From NCBI RefSeq assembly GCF_023715345.1, contig NZ_JAMBNY010000005.1:186001-250000 (forward strand): a DNA stretch of 64,000 nt, given 5' to 3'. This document shows, piece by piece, positions 26,067-34,864 of the stretch. The notes beneath the pieces were generated by a model. It saw only the letters and a program-made list of their open reading frames with translations, was not told the origin of the DNA and made no database searches. Source of the stretch: Paenibacillus camelliae. GTDB lineage: Bacteria > Bacillota > Bacilli > Paenibacillales > Paenibacillaceae. Each line of letters opens with the position of its first letter. Positions within the stretch are counted from its first letter, which is position 1. A program made the translations under genes and the position numbers.

Positions 26067-27065
26067 ATGTTAAAACTGACAATGAAAGTAAGTAGAATTT
26101 GTGTGCTAGCGATGCTAGTGATCTCTCTTCTTACTGTAGTTCCATTTTCAGCATCTGCTGCAGTAAAAGACTCGCGAGAGGTTGAGAACACGCGAGTAAT
26201 CTTAGATGGCAGCCCTATTGAGCTAGGCTCTCCCCTACATATGGTGAATGGCAGAATGTTTATGCCTGCAGGTTTAGTGGCCAAAGCATTGAGTGCTTCT
26301 GTAACTTGGGATGCAGATGCACAAGAAGCGATTTTTATTACAAAGAGCGACGATGAAGTAATTTTAGGGGACGGAGTGCCTACCGTTTATTTCAACGATC
26401 AACGATATGTATTAGATGCTGTACCTTATCTGATTGATGGTAGATTGTATGTTCCAGTACGCTATGTCGCTGAGTTTCTTCATGCAGACATTCATTGGAA
26501 CGATGAAGAGCAGACGCTGATGATTACAAGCGTACCGCTAGAAACAGTAAGTGATGACAATACGTTAGCAGACATTAGCGCAAGACATGGATTGTCCCAA
26601 GCGCAGGTTGTTAAACGCAACGGGTTCTCATCGAAGGAATCCATTAAAAATGGGATGAAGCTAGCTGTAATTATTCCATCCGTGCTCGAGAACAAGGCTA
26701 AGCCTTTTACAGAATCGGAATATCAGCTGCTTGCAAAGCTCGTTCAGGTCGAATCGGGCTATGAATCCTATGAGGGCCAGCTTGCTGTGGCCAATGTTAT
26801 TCTCAATCGTGTGGAGCATCCAAGCTTCCCTAGCACGATTAAAGATGTGATCTATTCGGGTAAGCAATTCCCGCCTGCTCACAATGGCTTGCTTGATCGC
26901 AGTAAGCCGAATGCAAGTGTATTGAAAGCGACGAAGGATGCGCTTAATGGCAAAAACAATGTTGAAGGTGCATTGTACTTCTTCAATCCGAGATATTCCA
27001 AAGGGTCGTTCTGGGACAGTCTTAGCGTTGTTGCAACGATTGGAAATCATCGTTTTGCGAAATAA
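26067..27065 (+). CDS. SleB-type cell-wall hydrolase with copper-amine-oxidase-like domain
   Basis: Secreted protein of 332 residues. Signal peptide residues 1-32 (VSRICVLAMLVISLLTVVPFSASAA). A copper-amine-oxidase N-terminal-like domain (about 40-150) carries two copies of the RxFxPAxxVAxAL / RLYVPVRYVAEFLHADIHWN pattern. A LysM-like stretch follows (TLADISARHGLSQAQVVKRN, about 165-210). The Hydrolase_2/SleB catalytic domain (about 225-332) has the likely catalytic Glu in LVQVESGYESYEGQLAVAN, VILNRVEHPSFP, and the terminal VATIGNHRFAK. Related enzymes degrade spore-cortex or vegetative peptidoglycan. Start ATG 26067 follows GGGAGGA. Likely wall-bound through the first two domains. Confidence 0.88.
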   Translation: MLKLTMKVSRICVLAMLVISLLTVVPFSASAAVKDSREVENTRVILDGSPIELGSPLHMVNGRMFMPAGLVAKALSASVTWDADAQEAIFITKSDDEVILGDGVPTVYFNDQRYVLDAVPYLIDGRLYVPVRYVAEFLHADIHWNDEEQTLMITSVPLETVSDDNTLADISARHGLSQAQVVKRNGFSSKESIKNGMKLAVIIPSVLENKAKPFTESEYQLLAKLVQVESGYESYEGQLAVANVILNRVEHPSFPSTIKDVIYSGKQFPPAHNGLLDRSKPNASVLKATKDALNGKNNVEGALYFFNPRYSKGSFWDSLSVVATIGNHRFAK

Positions 27066-27083
27066 TTGATGTCGATTATAGTT

Positions 27084-27126
27084 AGCAGTATCGCGTATTG
27101 TAAAGTGCGCGGTGCTGCTTTTTTAA
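27084..27126 (+). terminator. Rho-independent terminator
   Basis: AGCAGTATCGCG / CGCGGTGCTGCT stem followed by six T residues. The following 27127-27330 shows no gene. Confidence 0.8.
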
Positions 27127-27330
27127 TTGAAAAAGGCCAGAGACGTTATACGCCAATCTGGCGGTTTATTATAGGGGAATGTGAGAGAGATTCGTAAATT
27201 GGGAGATAAGCCCCTTAAATCGTCTTATAGCGTCTCTAGCTTCAAGGTAAAGCGTATGATACTTGCCTTAAGGGTGGTATAGGCGATAAAATGGATGACC
27301 TCGCAGCGTTAAAAACCATAATAAATCAAA

Positions 27331-27385
27331 AAATAGCAAGGGGTGGATAGCAGCAGCTGGGCTGCGCTCTCACTCCTTGCTATTT
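27331..27385 (-). terminator. terminator of the acyltransferase-symporter operon
   Basis: Long stem AAATAGCAAGG(A/G)GTG with CAC(T/C)CCTTGCTATTT, with an inner GCAGC/GCTGC hairpin. On the minus strand it runs into TTTTTTG, just below the symporter stop. Confidence 0.85.
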
Positions 27386-27421
27386 GTCACGCTCCTTACT
27401 CTTTCTAGCGGTCGGTCGTTA

Positions 27422-28792
27422 CTATTTCTCTTGCTTTCGCGTGCGGTGGAGCAGTGCTCCGAACAATAGCGCGAAGTATGCGATCAGGATGAGCAGCGTA
27501 TACACATACATCTCAGGCTTGTTCTCACGGTAGCCGATTACCGGAATGTTGAGCACGAGCAGCATCGGGAAGCCAAACAGTATCGCACTCGCGCTTCCGA
27601 CGACGAGATTATCTGCGGTATTGGAACGGAATTTCGGATCGACACCCTTCACAAGCGCGAGCCCTGTCGATATCGTTCCAGTCAGCATGCCATAGAATCC
27701 GAGCACATTTGGCAGCTTTTCCTTCGGAAATGCCCGTGGTACGATCCAGAGCATATACCAGATGGTCACTGCTCCTCCCAGCGTTGTAAGCAGGAGGATC
27801 GGGATGGCGTATTCCTTTAGTGCATGGATCGATATCGCAGCAATAGATGCAGTGATCATATAATCAAATGCGAAGCCTGACACTCGCTGCATCATGTAAT
27901 GATCAATCGTATGCTCCGTACGAAAGCCGCGTTTTTCCAGCTTCGTAAGAATGCTGCGCACAAGCATGGCATACAGGCTGCCAATAATAAAGTGAAAGCC
28001 AATAAGCAGCTGCGCAAAGGTCTCACCGAACGAGCCGAGCGGTGTGAGCAGCCTTTCCGCTGCAACGAGCGTTAAGTACGTCATGAGGTAGACGATGCCA
28101 ATTAGCACAACCTGATAGGTTAGCCGATCAATGGCGTCTGCGAGCGGAGCTTCCTTATGCTGAGCAATAGCTGCACTGCGTTGTTCCTCCTCGTCTTGCT
28201 CGTTATAGCTGCGCTGCTGGTATGACCTGCGGCGGCTTAGTACGTTCATGAGCACGACACCGATGATCGTTGCCCATAAGAAGCCGATGCCAGCTACAGC
28301 AAGTCCAAGATTGCCGCCTTCCTTAACACCTAGCGCCTCCCAAGAAGAGCCAATCGAGTACGCTTGTCCTGGTCCTTGACCAAAGCCAAGTGGAAGCAAT
28401 AGTCCAAGCCCTTGAAACATATCGGGATAGAACAGGGCAACTAATACGATAAAGAGGCCAAGACCGACAATCCCTTGGATGAGATAGGTCGACACGATAA
28501 TTAGGCCGGAATTCACAATGCCAGGGCTGTTTGTAACCTCTCGTGATTTCAAGGACAAGGCGATAAAGCCTATGCCCATCAGATGGTATACGATGTTGCC
28601 AAGTCGATCATAATCGAAGGGCAGGAAGCCAAGCAGATCTGGACCAAGCAGAATACCGAGAAAGCCTGCCAGCATCGCTGTCGGCACGATCCATTTACGT
28701 AAAAATGACAGCCGTGATTTCAGTACGGCAGCGACAAATATAAGTAAAGAGATGAATACAAAATCGAGCATATATTGCCAAGAGTCATTCAT
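27422..28792 (-). CDS. GltS-type sodium/glutamate symporter family protein
   Basis: Membrane transporter of 456 residues with about ten to twelve hydrophobic segments. It has the GltS features KWIVPTAMLAGFLGILLGP early, LPLGFGQGPGQAYSIGSSWE in the first half, and LTTLGGAVTIWYMLW with FYGMLTGTISTGLALVKGVD in the second, which are the two re-entrant-loop-like segments of the family. A hydrophilic central loop (residues about 195-225, RSYNEQDEEEQRSA) separates the halves. It probably imports glutamate or a related carboxylate with Na+. Its ribosome site lies in the end of the acyltransferase gene three bases upstream, so the two form an operon. Confidence 0.82.
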   Translation of the reverse strand: MNDSWQYMLDFVFISLLIFVAAVLKSRLSFLRKWIVPTAMLAGFLGILLGPDLLGFLPFDYDRLGNIVYHLMGIGFIALSLKSREVTNSPGIVNSGLIIVSTYLIQGIVGLGLFIVLVALFYPDMFQGLGLLLPLGFGQGPGQAYSIGSSWEALGVKEGGNLGLAVAGIGFLWATIIGVVLMNVLSRRRSYQQRSYNEQDEEEQRSAAIAQHKEAPLADAIDRLTYQVVLIGIVYLMTYLTLVAAERLLTPLGSFGETFAQLLIGFHFIIGSLYAMLVRSILTKLEKRGFRTEHTIDHYMMQRVSGFAFDYMITASIAAISIHALKEYAIPILLLTTLGGAVTIWYMLWIVPRAFPKEKLPNVLGFYGMLTGTISTGLALVKGVDPKFRSNTADNLVVGSASAILFGFPMLLVLNIPVIGYRENKPEMYVYTLLILIAYFALLFGALLHRTRKQEK

Positions 28793-28795
28793 ATG

Positions 28796-29995
28796 CTATC
28801 CCTCCTCCTGCGCGCTGGAGAGCTTCAATATCTGATACCACATGTAGGCAGACGTTCGTGGATGAAAGAAGTCCATACGAATCATTCGCTCGTCATAGTG
28901 AAAATCCAGCTTGCTATTCATATGAACATTAACACCATCGAGCTTGTCGATGGAGAAACGGATCGGGTCGCTGTTATTGCTCGGTGTAAAGAGGATGTGG
29001 TCCTTATGCCAAGTTAGGTTTCCAGTCGATAGAAGCATAAGCGGACGTTCATGCTCTGAAACGAACAGCTTCACCTCCGTTTTCAGCACATCTCGCCAAG
29101 CGCTCTCATGGCCCGCTGCGAACAGATGCTTCTTCGTATATTGCAGCTGCCAATCGTTCCATTCGTGTACATAGCGATAGAAAAGCGGCTTGTTTTTCGG
29201 CTCAAAGCTGCCATATTCATTGTATCTAACGCTATAGTCACAGGAGCGGCAGCTGAAAAGGTCATCCTCAGAATGAAGGCTGCCAATCGTGTTACAGGAC
29301 GGACATACATATAGCAAACGTTCTAAATAGTTTGCAAGACGCTCACCCTTATAGGCAATCCCTTGCTCCTGCTGCCATGCGAGCTCGTCAAAGCTTAGCG
29401 CCTCGGTTAGCTTGTTATGGATCGTCTCAATATCCGCATCCTTAAATTCATCAACATCCCATTTTTTCTCTAATGATAGTGAGATTTTTCCGGTACGATC
29501 AGAATCAGCCCAGCGTGGATGGGTGAGATATCCACCTTGTATCGTTCCAATAACAACCGGTATGTTCAGCAGCTTCACGAGCTTAGCTGTAGATTGTACG
29601 ATCGATTCCGTTTGCCCATCCCAGCAGCGGTTCCCCTCTGGGAAGATGCCGATGACGCGGTTATGCTTCTTGGCAGCAAGCATATTGCGAATGGTGCTTG
29701 TGTCGAATCTTGCCTTCGTTTTTGGAATCGCACCGGTGTAGTCCAACACTTTCTTAAGCAGCGGATGTCGAAATAAAGGAGCTGCTGCAACAAAGCAAAT
29801 TGGCTCCTCAACAAAGCAGTTAATAATGAGAGGGTCCCAATTATTTGTATGGTTCGACAATATAATGTAGGGAGGCTTCAAATCTATCGTATCGTTACGA
29901 ATGATCTCGATTCGAAATTTCCGCGTAAGATATGCCTTTAACGGCGATATAATCATTTTCCGCTCAATGGTGCTCGGCTTTCGTTTAATACTCAA
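28796..29995 (-). CDS. PlsC-type lysophospholipid acyltransferase with C-terminal zinc ribbon
   Basis: Acyltransferase of about 399 residues. The PlsC domain (residues about 30-200) has the catalytic NHTxxxxD motif in LSNHTNNWDPLI, FVAAAPLFRHPLLKKVLDY and the acceptor motif IFPEGNRCWDG. The second half is unusual: a CPSCNTIGSLHSEDDLFSCR-type four-cysteine zinc ribbon, then about 120 residues of beta-rich sequence. The start is uncertain: TTG 29995 has GGGTGAT upstream, GTG 30007 is four codons longer but lacks a ribosome site. It likely transfers acyl groups to lysophosphatidate or another lipid at the membrane. First gene of a two-gene operon. Confidence 0.82.
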   Translation of the reverse strand: MSIKRKPSTIERKMIISPLKAYLTRKFRIEIIRNDTIDLKPPYIILSNHTNNWDPLIINCFVEEPICFVAAAPLFRHPLLKKVLDYTGAIPKTKARFDTSTIRNMLAAKKHNRVIGIFPEGNRCWDGQTESIVQSTAKLVKLLNIPVVIGTIQGGYLTHPRWADSDRTGKISLSLEKKWDVDEFKDADIETIHNKLTEALSFDELAWQQEQGIAYKGERLANYLERLLYVCPSCNTIGSLHSEDDLFSCRSCDYSVRYNEYGSFEPKNKPLFYRYVHEWNDWQLQYTKKHLFAAGHESAWRDVLKTEVKLFVSEHERPLMLLSTGNLTWHKDHILFTPSNNSDPIRFSIDKLDGVNVHMNSKLDFHYDERMIRMDFFHPRTSAYMWYQILKLSSAQEEG

Positions 29996-30208
29996 GAAAT
30001 CACCCACTTACTTTTTGTAATCAACCAGATAAATGATATCAAACTATGGAGGAAAATGTCGAGGATTATCGAATAATAATAAGGGAATAAGCAAAATAAT
30101 AGATAATTACCACTTTTAATATGCTCGATCTATAATAAACCTAGTACTTTTTAACAAATTTTATGGTGAGCAGTGATACGAATTGATTGTAGGAGGACGA
30201 GCAGTATT

Positions 30209-30643
30209 ATGAAATGGGAGATTGTGACAACGGAAGCTCAGCTGCAGCAAGCTAAAGCGATTCGTCATCGCGTATTTGTAATGGAGCAGGGCGTGAGTGA
30301 AGAGCTTGAGCATGATGAATATGATAAGCTCTCAGAGCAGTGTACACATATACTACTATATGAAGGCAATGAAGCGGTTGGTACAGGTAGAATTCGCAAG
30401 GTAAATGAGGAAGTCGGCAAGCTGGAAAGAATTTGCGTGCTGCATGAGGTTCGAGGAAAGGGCGCTGGAGCGGTAATCATGCAGGCTCTTGAGTCAATCG
30501 CAAGTGAGCAAGGATTACATGAGACGAAGCTAGGAGCACAGCTTCAAGCTAAAGGCTTTTATGAAAAGCTAGGCTATGAGACTTGCTCTGATCTGTTTAT
30601 GGATGCAGGTATCGAGCATGTGTTGATGCGTAAGAAGCTGTAA
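30209..30643 (+). CDS. GNAT-family N-acetyltransferase (YjcF-like)
   Basis: GNAT enzyme of 144 residues. It opens with AIRHRVFVMEQGVSEELEHD, typical of the YjcF/ElaA-like branch. The acetyl-CoA binding block is KLERICVLHEVRGKGAGAVI (R/Q-x-x-G-x-G/A), and LGAQLQAKGFYEKLGYETCS is motif B. ATG 30209 has AGGAGG about 12 bases upstream. Substrate not inferable. Divergent from the acyltransferase operon; the roughly 200 bases between hold promoters but no visible gene. Confidence 0.88.
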   Translation: MKWEIVTTEAQLQQAKAIRHRVFVMEQGVSEELEHDEYDKLSEQCTHILLYEGNEAVGTGRIRKVNEEVGKLERICVLHEVRGKGAGAVIMQALESIASEQGLHETKLGAQLQAKGFYEKLGYETCSDLFMDAGIEHVLMRKKL

Positions 30644-30650
30644 TGAGTAA

Positions 30651-30788
30651 ATGAGCGAGTTGCTGCGTGATCAGAATACGCAGTATGCGCAGTATGCACG
30701 TAATATTGGAAGCAAGCAAGGAAGCTTCAATGATGATCCTGATCCATACGCGACGCAAAGCGATCAAACAAACACTTTAAGTAAGTAG
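30651..30788 (+). CDS. possible 45-residue small protein
   Basis: Small ORF eight bases after the GNAT gene, starting ATG 30651. It is hydrophilic, rich in Gln/Asn/Asp, with NTQYAQYARNIGSKQGSFND and DDPDPYATQSDQTNT. The amino-acid mix looks coding rather than random, but only a weak AAGAAG precedes it. The stop is formed by the first unit of the minisatellite that follows, so the ORF may have lost or gained its end when the repeat expanded. No family recognised. Confidence 0.4.
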   Translation: MSELLRDQNTQYAQYARNIGSKQGSFNDDPDPYATQSDQTNTLSK

Positions 30789-31135
30789 TCTAAGTAAGTA
30801 GTCTAAGTAAGTAGTCTAAGTAAGTAGTCTAAGTAAGCAGTCTAAGTAAGTAGTCTAGGTAAGCACTTAAGTAAGCACGTAAGTGAGCAGTCTAAGTAAG
30901 CAATCTAAGTAAGCACTTAATTAAGCACGTAAGTAAGCACCTAAGTGAGCAGTCTAAGTAAGCAGTCTAGGTAAGCACTTAAGTAAGCACGTAAGTGAGC
31001 AGTCTAAGTAAGCAATCTAAGTAAGCACTTAATTAAGCACGTAAGTAAGCACCTAAGTGAGCATTCTAAGTAAGCAGTCTAAGTAAGCAGTCTAAGTAAG
31101 CACCTAATTAAGTACTCTAAGTAAGCCGTTAGCAA
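30777..31135. repeat. 13-bp minisatellite with a 112-bp higher-order repeat
   Basis: About 27 imperfect units of TAAGTAAGYAGTC and close variants (TAAGTAAGCACT, TAAGTGAGCAGTC). A 112-base block starting AGTCTAGGTAAGCAC at 30852 recurs almost identically at 30964, so there is a second level of duplication. The 13-base period puts stop codons in every frame, so it is not coding. The rest of the gap to 31352 holds a terminator and a promoter region. Confidence 0.9.
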
Positions 31136-31202
31136 GTAAGCTATGTGCATGTATTACATACGTGGTACATCTCTGTCTTCATACAGCTGTTCAAGCAGCC
31201 AT

Positions 31203-31252
31203 ATAGCCTGGGATTAGAGAGGGTAAAGCCTCCTCATCCCAGGCTATTTTCT
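31203..31252 (+). terminator. Rho-independent terminator
   Basis: 12-bp perfect stem ATAGCCTGGGAT / ATCCCAGGCTAT with a 21-base loop, then TTTTCTTT. Lies between the minisatellite and the ABC operon. Confidence 0.88.
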
Positions 31253-31352
31253 TTATACGCCTACTGCTGGTCTATATAAAATGACAAATGTAACTACTAT
31301 TAGATTAGTGATCTTGCCATAATGAAAGCAAAAAAAGAGAGAGGTGCATGTC

Positions 31353-32300
31353 ATGACGATTGCTTCGATGCGAGGTGTCGTTAAGCGTTACGGCTCATAT
31401 GTAGCGCTTGATAGCATTGATCTAGACATCCATGCAGGTGAGATCATCGGTCTGCTTGGTCCGAATGGAGCAGGGAAAACAACGCTTATTGGAACGCTAA
31501 CGGGGATGAGGCCCTTTGATCATGGAACCGTAGAGCTTTTCGGTCAGTCCAAACATCCTTTCTCCCATGAGAACAAGGAGAAAATCGGGCTTGTCACTCA
31601 GGAGATTACGATATTTGAAGAGCTGACGGCTAAAGAAAACCTACAATTTTTCGCGGGGGTTTATGGTCTAAAGGGAGAAGTGAGAAAGCAAAAAGTACGC
31701 GAGGTGCTGGAATTTGTCGGTCTATCGGATCAGGCTAACAAGCTGCCAACTAAATTTTCAGGTGGCATGAAGCGAAGGCTTAACATCGCATGTGCGCTGA
31801 CGCATAGTCCTTCGTTTCTTATTATGGATGAGCCAACGGTTGGGATTGATCCACAATCAAGAAATTATATATTAGAGGGCGTTAAGCGATTAAGGGACCG
31901 CGGCACGACGATTTTGTATACGACACATTATATAGAAGAGATTGAAGCGATTGCCTCGCGCGTGATCATTATGGACCAGGGTCAGATTATAAAGGAAGGC
32001 ACGCCAGCAGATCTCATTCAAACGATCCAGCACGAGGAAAAAGTGAGCTTTGAGGTGACAGATCCAGAGCGTATTCCTGAAGGCAGCCTGGAGAAAATCG
32101 CTGGCGTTAGAAGAGTCCTTACAGCAGGTAACGATATTACGGTTATCTCCGATGCCGGGTCTGGTAATTTAGATCGAATGCTTTCTATTATAAAGGAGCA
32201 TACCGGTGTGCTCGGCATTCAGACTGAGCGACCTAATTTGGAGGATGTGTTCTTTACGCTAACGGGGAGACAATTGAGAGATAAGGGGGAAGAGCAGTGA
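31353..32300 (+). CDS. ABC-2 exporter ATP-binding protein (LnrL-like)
   Basis: ABC ATPase of 315 residues. It has Walker A GPNGAGKTT, Q-loop LVTQE, signature KFSGGMKRRLNIACAL, Walker B FLIMDEPTVGID and the H-loop in YTTHYIEEIEAI. The C-terminal extension of about 90 residues is typical of the drug-exporter type (DrrA/LnrL). ATG 31353 is chosen because AGAGGTG lies six bases upstream; GTG 31344 is inside that site. First gene of a five-gene operon (ATPase, two permeases, kinase, regulator), the same components as the linearmycin-resistance LnrLMN/LnrJK systems. Likely exports or defends against a lipophilic antibiotic. Confidence 0.88.
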   Translation: MTIASMRGVVKRYGSYVALDSIDLDIHAGEIIGLLGPNGAGKTTLIGTLTGMRPFDHGTVELFGQSKHPFSHENKEKIGLVTQEITIFEELTAKENLQFFAGVYGLKGEVRKQKVREVLEFVGLSDQANKLPTKFSGGMKRRLNIACALTHSPSFLIMDEPTVGIDPQSRNYILEGVKRLRDRGTTILYTTHYIEEIEAIASRVIIMDQGQIIKEGTPADLIQTIQHEEKVSFEVTDPERIPEGSLEKIAGVRRVLTAGNDITVISDAGSGNLDRMLSIIKEHTGVLGIQTERPNLEDVFFTLTGRQLRDKGEEQ

Positions 32301-33040
32301 GAGTACTTTCTACGGTAAAATTTACTTTACTAAGAATGCTAAGAAACTTTATTGTTTTACTGCTGCTGCTTATCGTCCCCATCGTTTTAATCTCTTTGTT
32401 TTCGCTCATACTGTCTGGGGCAGTTACGGATACAGGGGAGCCTTATCTGAAGCAACCTGCCGTTAGTCTAGTTTTATGCTTTCAGCTTTTTGGCGGTTCA
32501 ACCGTGATGTATATGATCCATTCTGAATTGTTTACCGAGCATCGAGCGAGAATGCAGATGCTGCCTATTAGCCTGACGATGTATGCTTTCTCCATTATGC
32601 TGTGCGGAGTAGTGTATTCGGTGATGCTAGGTGTGATCTTGATGACCTTCACTCAATTTGTTCTTGGCTTGATCTGGGAGCATTGGCTATGGACGATCTA
32701 CCTCATCACCCTAATGGCTATATTATCGAGCGTCGTTTATCTCGTCTTCATGTTTGCAGTCAAAGTCTACAAAACTGCTGAACGTTTAAGCGAAGTATAC
32801 GGGATTGGCTTTATTTTATTGGCGGGCTTATTTTTCCCGATGCCGGATCACGCATTTTTTAGATTCATGGGTTCTTACGGAAATCCGCTAACGCTATCGA
32901 CCATCGCCATACACGAGATGAGCATGAATAACACTTCGAAAGCATGGTTCGCGGCAAATATTCTCTTGGCAGCAACGATCATCTTATTTCTCGTTATGAT
33001 GGTTGTGGGAAGGAGGAGATTCATGCGTGACCGTGTTTAA
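32297..33040 (+). CDS. ABC-2 type permease (LnrM-like)
   Basis: Permease of 247 residues with six predicted helices, starting GTG 32297 in a GTGA overlap with the ATPase stop. A first helix (FIVLLLLLIVPIVLISLFSL) is followed by an extracytoplasmic loop and five more helices; GIGFILLAGLFFPMPDHAFF resembles the conserved ABC-2 motif between helices 5 and 6. One half of the membrane channel of this exporter. Overlaps the next gene by 14 bases. Confidence 0.85.
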   Translation: MRVLSTVKFTLLRMLRNFIVLLLLLIVPIVLISLFSLILSGAVTDTGEPYLKQPAVSLVLCFQLFGGSTVMYMIHSELFTEHRARMQMLPISLTMYAFSIMLCGVVYSVMLGVILMTFTQFVLGLIWEHWLWTIYLITLMAILSSVVYLVFMFAVKVYKTAERLSEVYGIGFILLAGLFFPMPDHAFFRFMGSYGNPLTLSTIAIHEMSMNNTSKAWFAANILLAATIILFLVMMVVGRRRFMRDRV

Positions 33041-33713
33041 GTTTTCACTTAAGAGAAGCTTCAGCAACAAAACGAACCTTCTTCTTCTCACCTTATTCCC
33101 CATCGCATTTATATTTTTCCCGGAGGGTGAATACTGGCCTGTCCTTCCTTACGGCTATCAGTATTTCGGAATTGTGCTGCTGTTTATCAGTATCCGGCTC
33201 ACCACCATCATCCTCGTTGATCGAGCAAAAGGCGTTGTGAAGCGCTTGGCCGTTGCACCGATTAGCTACGGGTCGTATCTATGTCAAAATTTATTGGCAT
33301 TTTCTGTTATACTTGTTATGCAATGTGCGATCGTAGTGTATGGAGGTGTCCTGCTAGGCGTTGAGCTGTATCAGCCCCATTGGCTTATGCTGTTATATGT
33401 GTCTTTCAGCTTTACTTCCTTAGCTATTGCGCTCGCATGGATCTCGATATTTCGGAGCAAGGAGTCTGCATTTCTCATCTATATGTCGCTCGTTACGCTG
33501 TTGGCGATATTAGGCGGGCTGCTTATGCCGCTGCAGATATTCCCGGAGGCTCTTATTCGAATTGCTGTACTGTTTCCAACCTACTGGCTGAATCAAGGGA
33601 TGAGCTGGATTGCCTCTGAGGGGTCAGTTGGTGATTTTATACTCATTAATGGGGTCTTGTGGCTGTATACGATCATATTTATGATATTAGGTAGTACTCG
33701 GAAAATTCATTAA
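33027..33713 (+). CDS. ABC-2 type permease (LnrN-like)
   Basis: Second permease of 228 residues with about six helices. The start is GTG 33027, eight bases after AGGAGGAG, overlapping the end of the previous gene. VDRAKGVVKRLAVAPISYGS is the R-x-x-G-x-x-x-R-L-x-x-x-P intracellular coupling motif of ABC-2 permeases, and LLAILGGLLMPLQIFPEALI is the late helix-turn motif. Pairs with the previous permease to form a heterodimeric channel. Confidence 0.86.
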   Translation: MTVFKFSLKRSFSNKTNLLLLTLFPIAFIFFPEGEYWPVLPYGYQYFGIVLLFISIRLTTIILVDRAKGVVKRLAVAPISYGSYLCQNLLAFSVILVMQCAIVVYGGVLLGVELYQPHWLMLLYVSFSFTSLAIALAWISIFRSKESAFLIYMSLVTLLAILGGLLMPLQIFPEALIRIAVLFPTYWLNQGMSWIASEGSVGDFILINGVLWLYTIIFMILGSTRKIH

Positions 33714-33736
33714 GCTCGAAGCGGGGAGGAGGAAGG

Positions 33737-34864
33737 ATGAAGGCAATCAAGGAACCAACGTTATATATCCATGGATGGCGATTTCTGCAAATAGGACTGC
33801 TTATGCATGTATGGATCGTTGGTGATCTAGGCTTTCGTGCTTTTATCCTTATTCTGCTCTTGCTTATCTTGACCAGCCTGCGATGGCGTTTTCGTCTGCC
33901 GGTCTGGTCGGTGCTGCTAGATGTACTGCTTTGTTTATTGTTATTTCCTTATACAGACATTCACTATGTTGCTTTAGCGATTCCGATGTTCGAGCTTGCG
34001 TTAAGGGGGAAATGGATGCTGTCCTTGCTGCTCGTTGCTGGATTCTCGCTGCTGCATGCATTACATGTGATTGACTCAACGATAGATCTGATATTCTGGT
34101 ATCATCTTCATGCTTTCTTGTTTGGGTGCTTCTCATGGCTGACGATCAAGTCTCAGCAAAGCTATAAACGAGAAGCAGATGAGCAGCGCAAAGCTCGAGC
34201 TGAGCTTGAACGGATTAAAATGGATTTGCTCGAAGCGAATCATTCTGCTATTCATCATGCGGAGCTGATGGAACGATACCGGATATCTAGGCAGCTTCAT
34301 GATCATTTGGGACATGATCTGACCGGTGCATTGCTCGCGACACAAGCATATGAGTATGTGAAGGATTCAGAGGAAGGTGACAAGCTGCTTGCGGAAGTAA
34401 GGCAGCGCTTGGAACGCAGCACCGTAAGCTTGAGAGAGGCTGTGCATAATGTGACACCAACAGCAATGATTGGAGTAGAAAGACTAGACTATATCATCAG
34501 CAGCTTTCAGCACAAAGACATCGCCTTCTACAAATCAGGCGATATGCTGCTCGTGTCCGCCTATATGTGGGGGCTGCTGGAGGCCTGTCTGAAGGAAGCA
34601 TTGACTAATGTAGCTAGACATAGCGATGCGACGAAGGTAAAGGTAGATCTTCAGGTAACGGAATCCATTGTACGACTTTCGATACATGATAATGGCTCTG
34701 TTACAGCAGGCAGCCATGAGGGGAGCGGACTAAGAGGTCTTAAGCTAAGAGCGCGCTCAATAGGAGGCAGCCTATCCGTTAATCGGCAGGATGGGTTTCT
34801 CGTTGTATGTGTGATCCCGCTGGAGAAGGTAGGAGGAGCAGATGAAGCTACTAATCGTCGATGA
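33737..34864 (+). CDS. NarL-type sensor histidine kinase (LnrJ-like)
   Basis: Membrane sensor kinase of 375 residues. Five or so N-terminal helices in the first 140 residues have almost no extracellular domain, as in intramembrane-sensing kinases. A linker coiled coil, the HisKA_3 box YRISRQLHDHLGHDLTGALL (phospho-His in LHDHLGH) and an HATPase_c domain follow, with EACLKEALTNVARHSDATKV (N box), HDNGS and GSGLRGLKLRARSIGG (G box). It overlaps the regulator by 23 bases. Placed with the exporter, it probably detects a membrane-active compound and switches on the operon. Confidence 0.88.
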   Translation: MKAIKEPTLYIHGWRFLQIGLLMHVWIVGDLGFRAFILILLLLILTSLRWRFRLPVWSVLLDVLLCLLLFPYTDIHYVALAIPMFELALRGKWMLSLLLVAGFSLLHALHVIDSTIDLIFWYHLHAFLFGCFSWLTIKSQQSYKREADEQRKARAELERIKMDLLEANHSAIHHAELMERYRISRQLHDHLGHDLTGALLATQAYEYVKDSEEGDKLLAEVRQRLERSTVSLREAVHNVTPTAMIGVERLDYIISSFQHKDIAFYKSGDMLLVSAYMWGLLEACLKEALTNVARHSDATKVKVDLQVTESIVRLSIHDNGSVTAGSHEGSGLRGLKLRARSIGGSLSVNRQDGFLVVCVIPLEKVGGADEATNRR

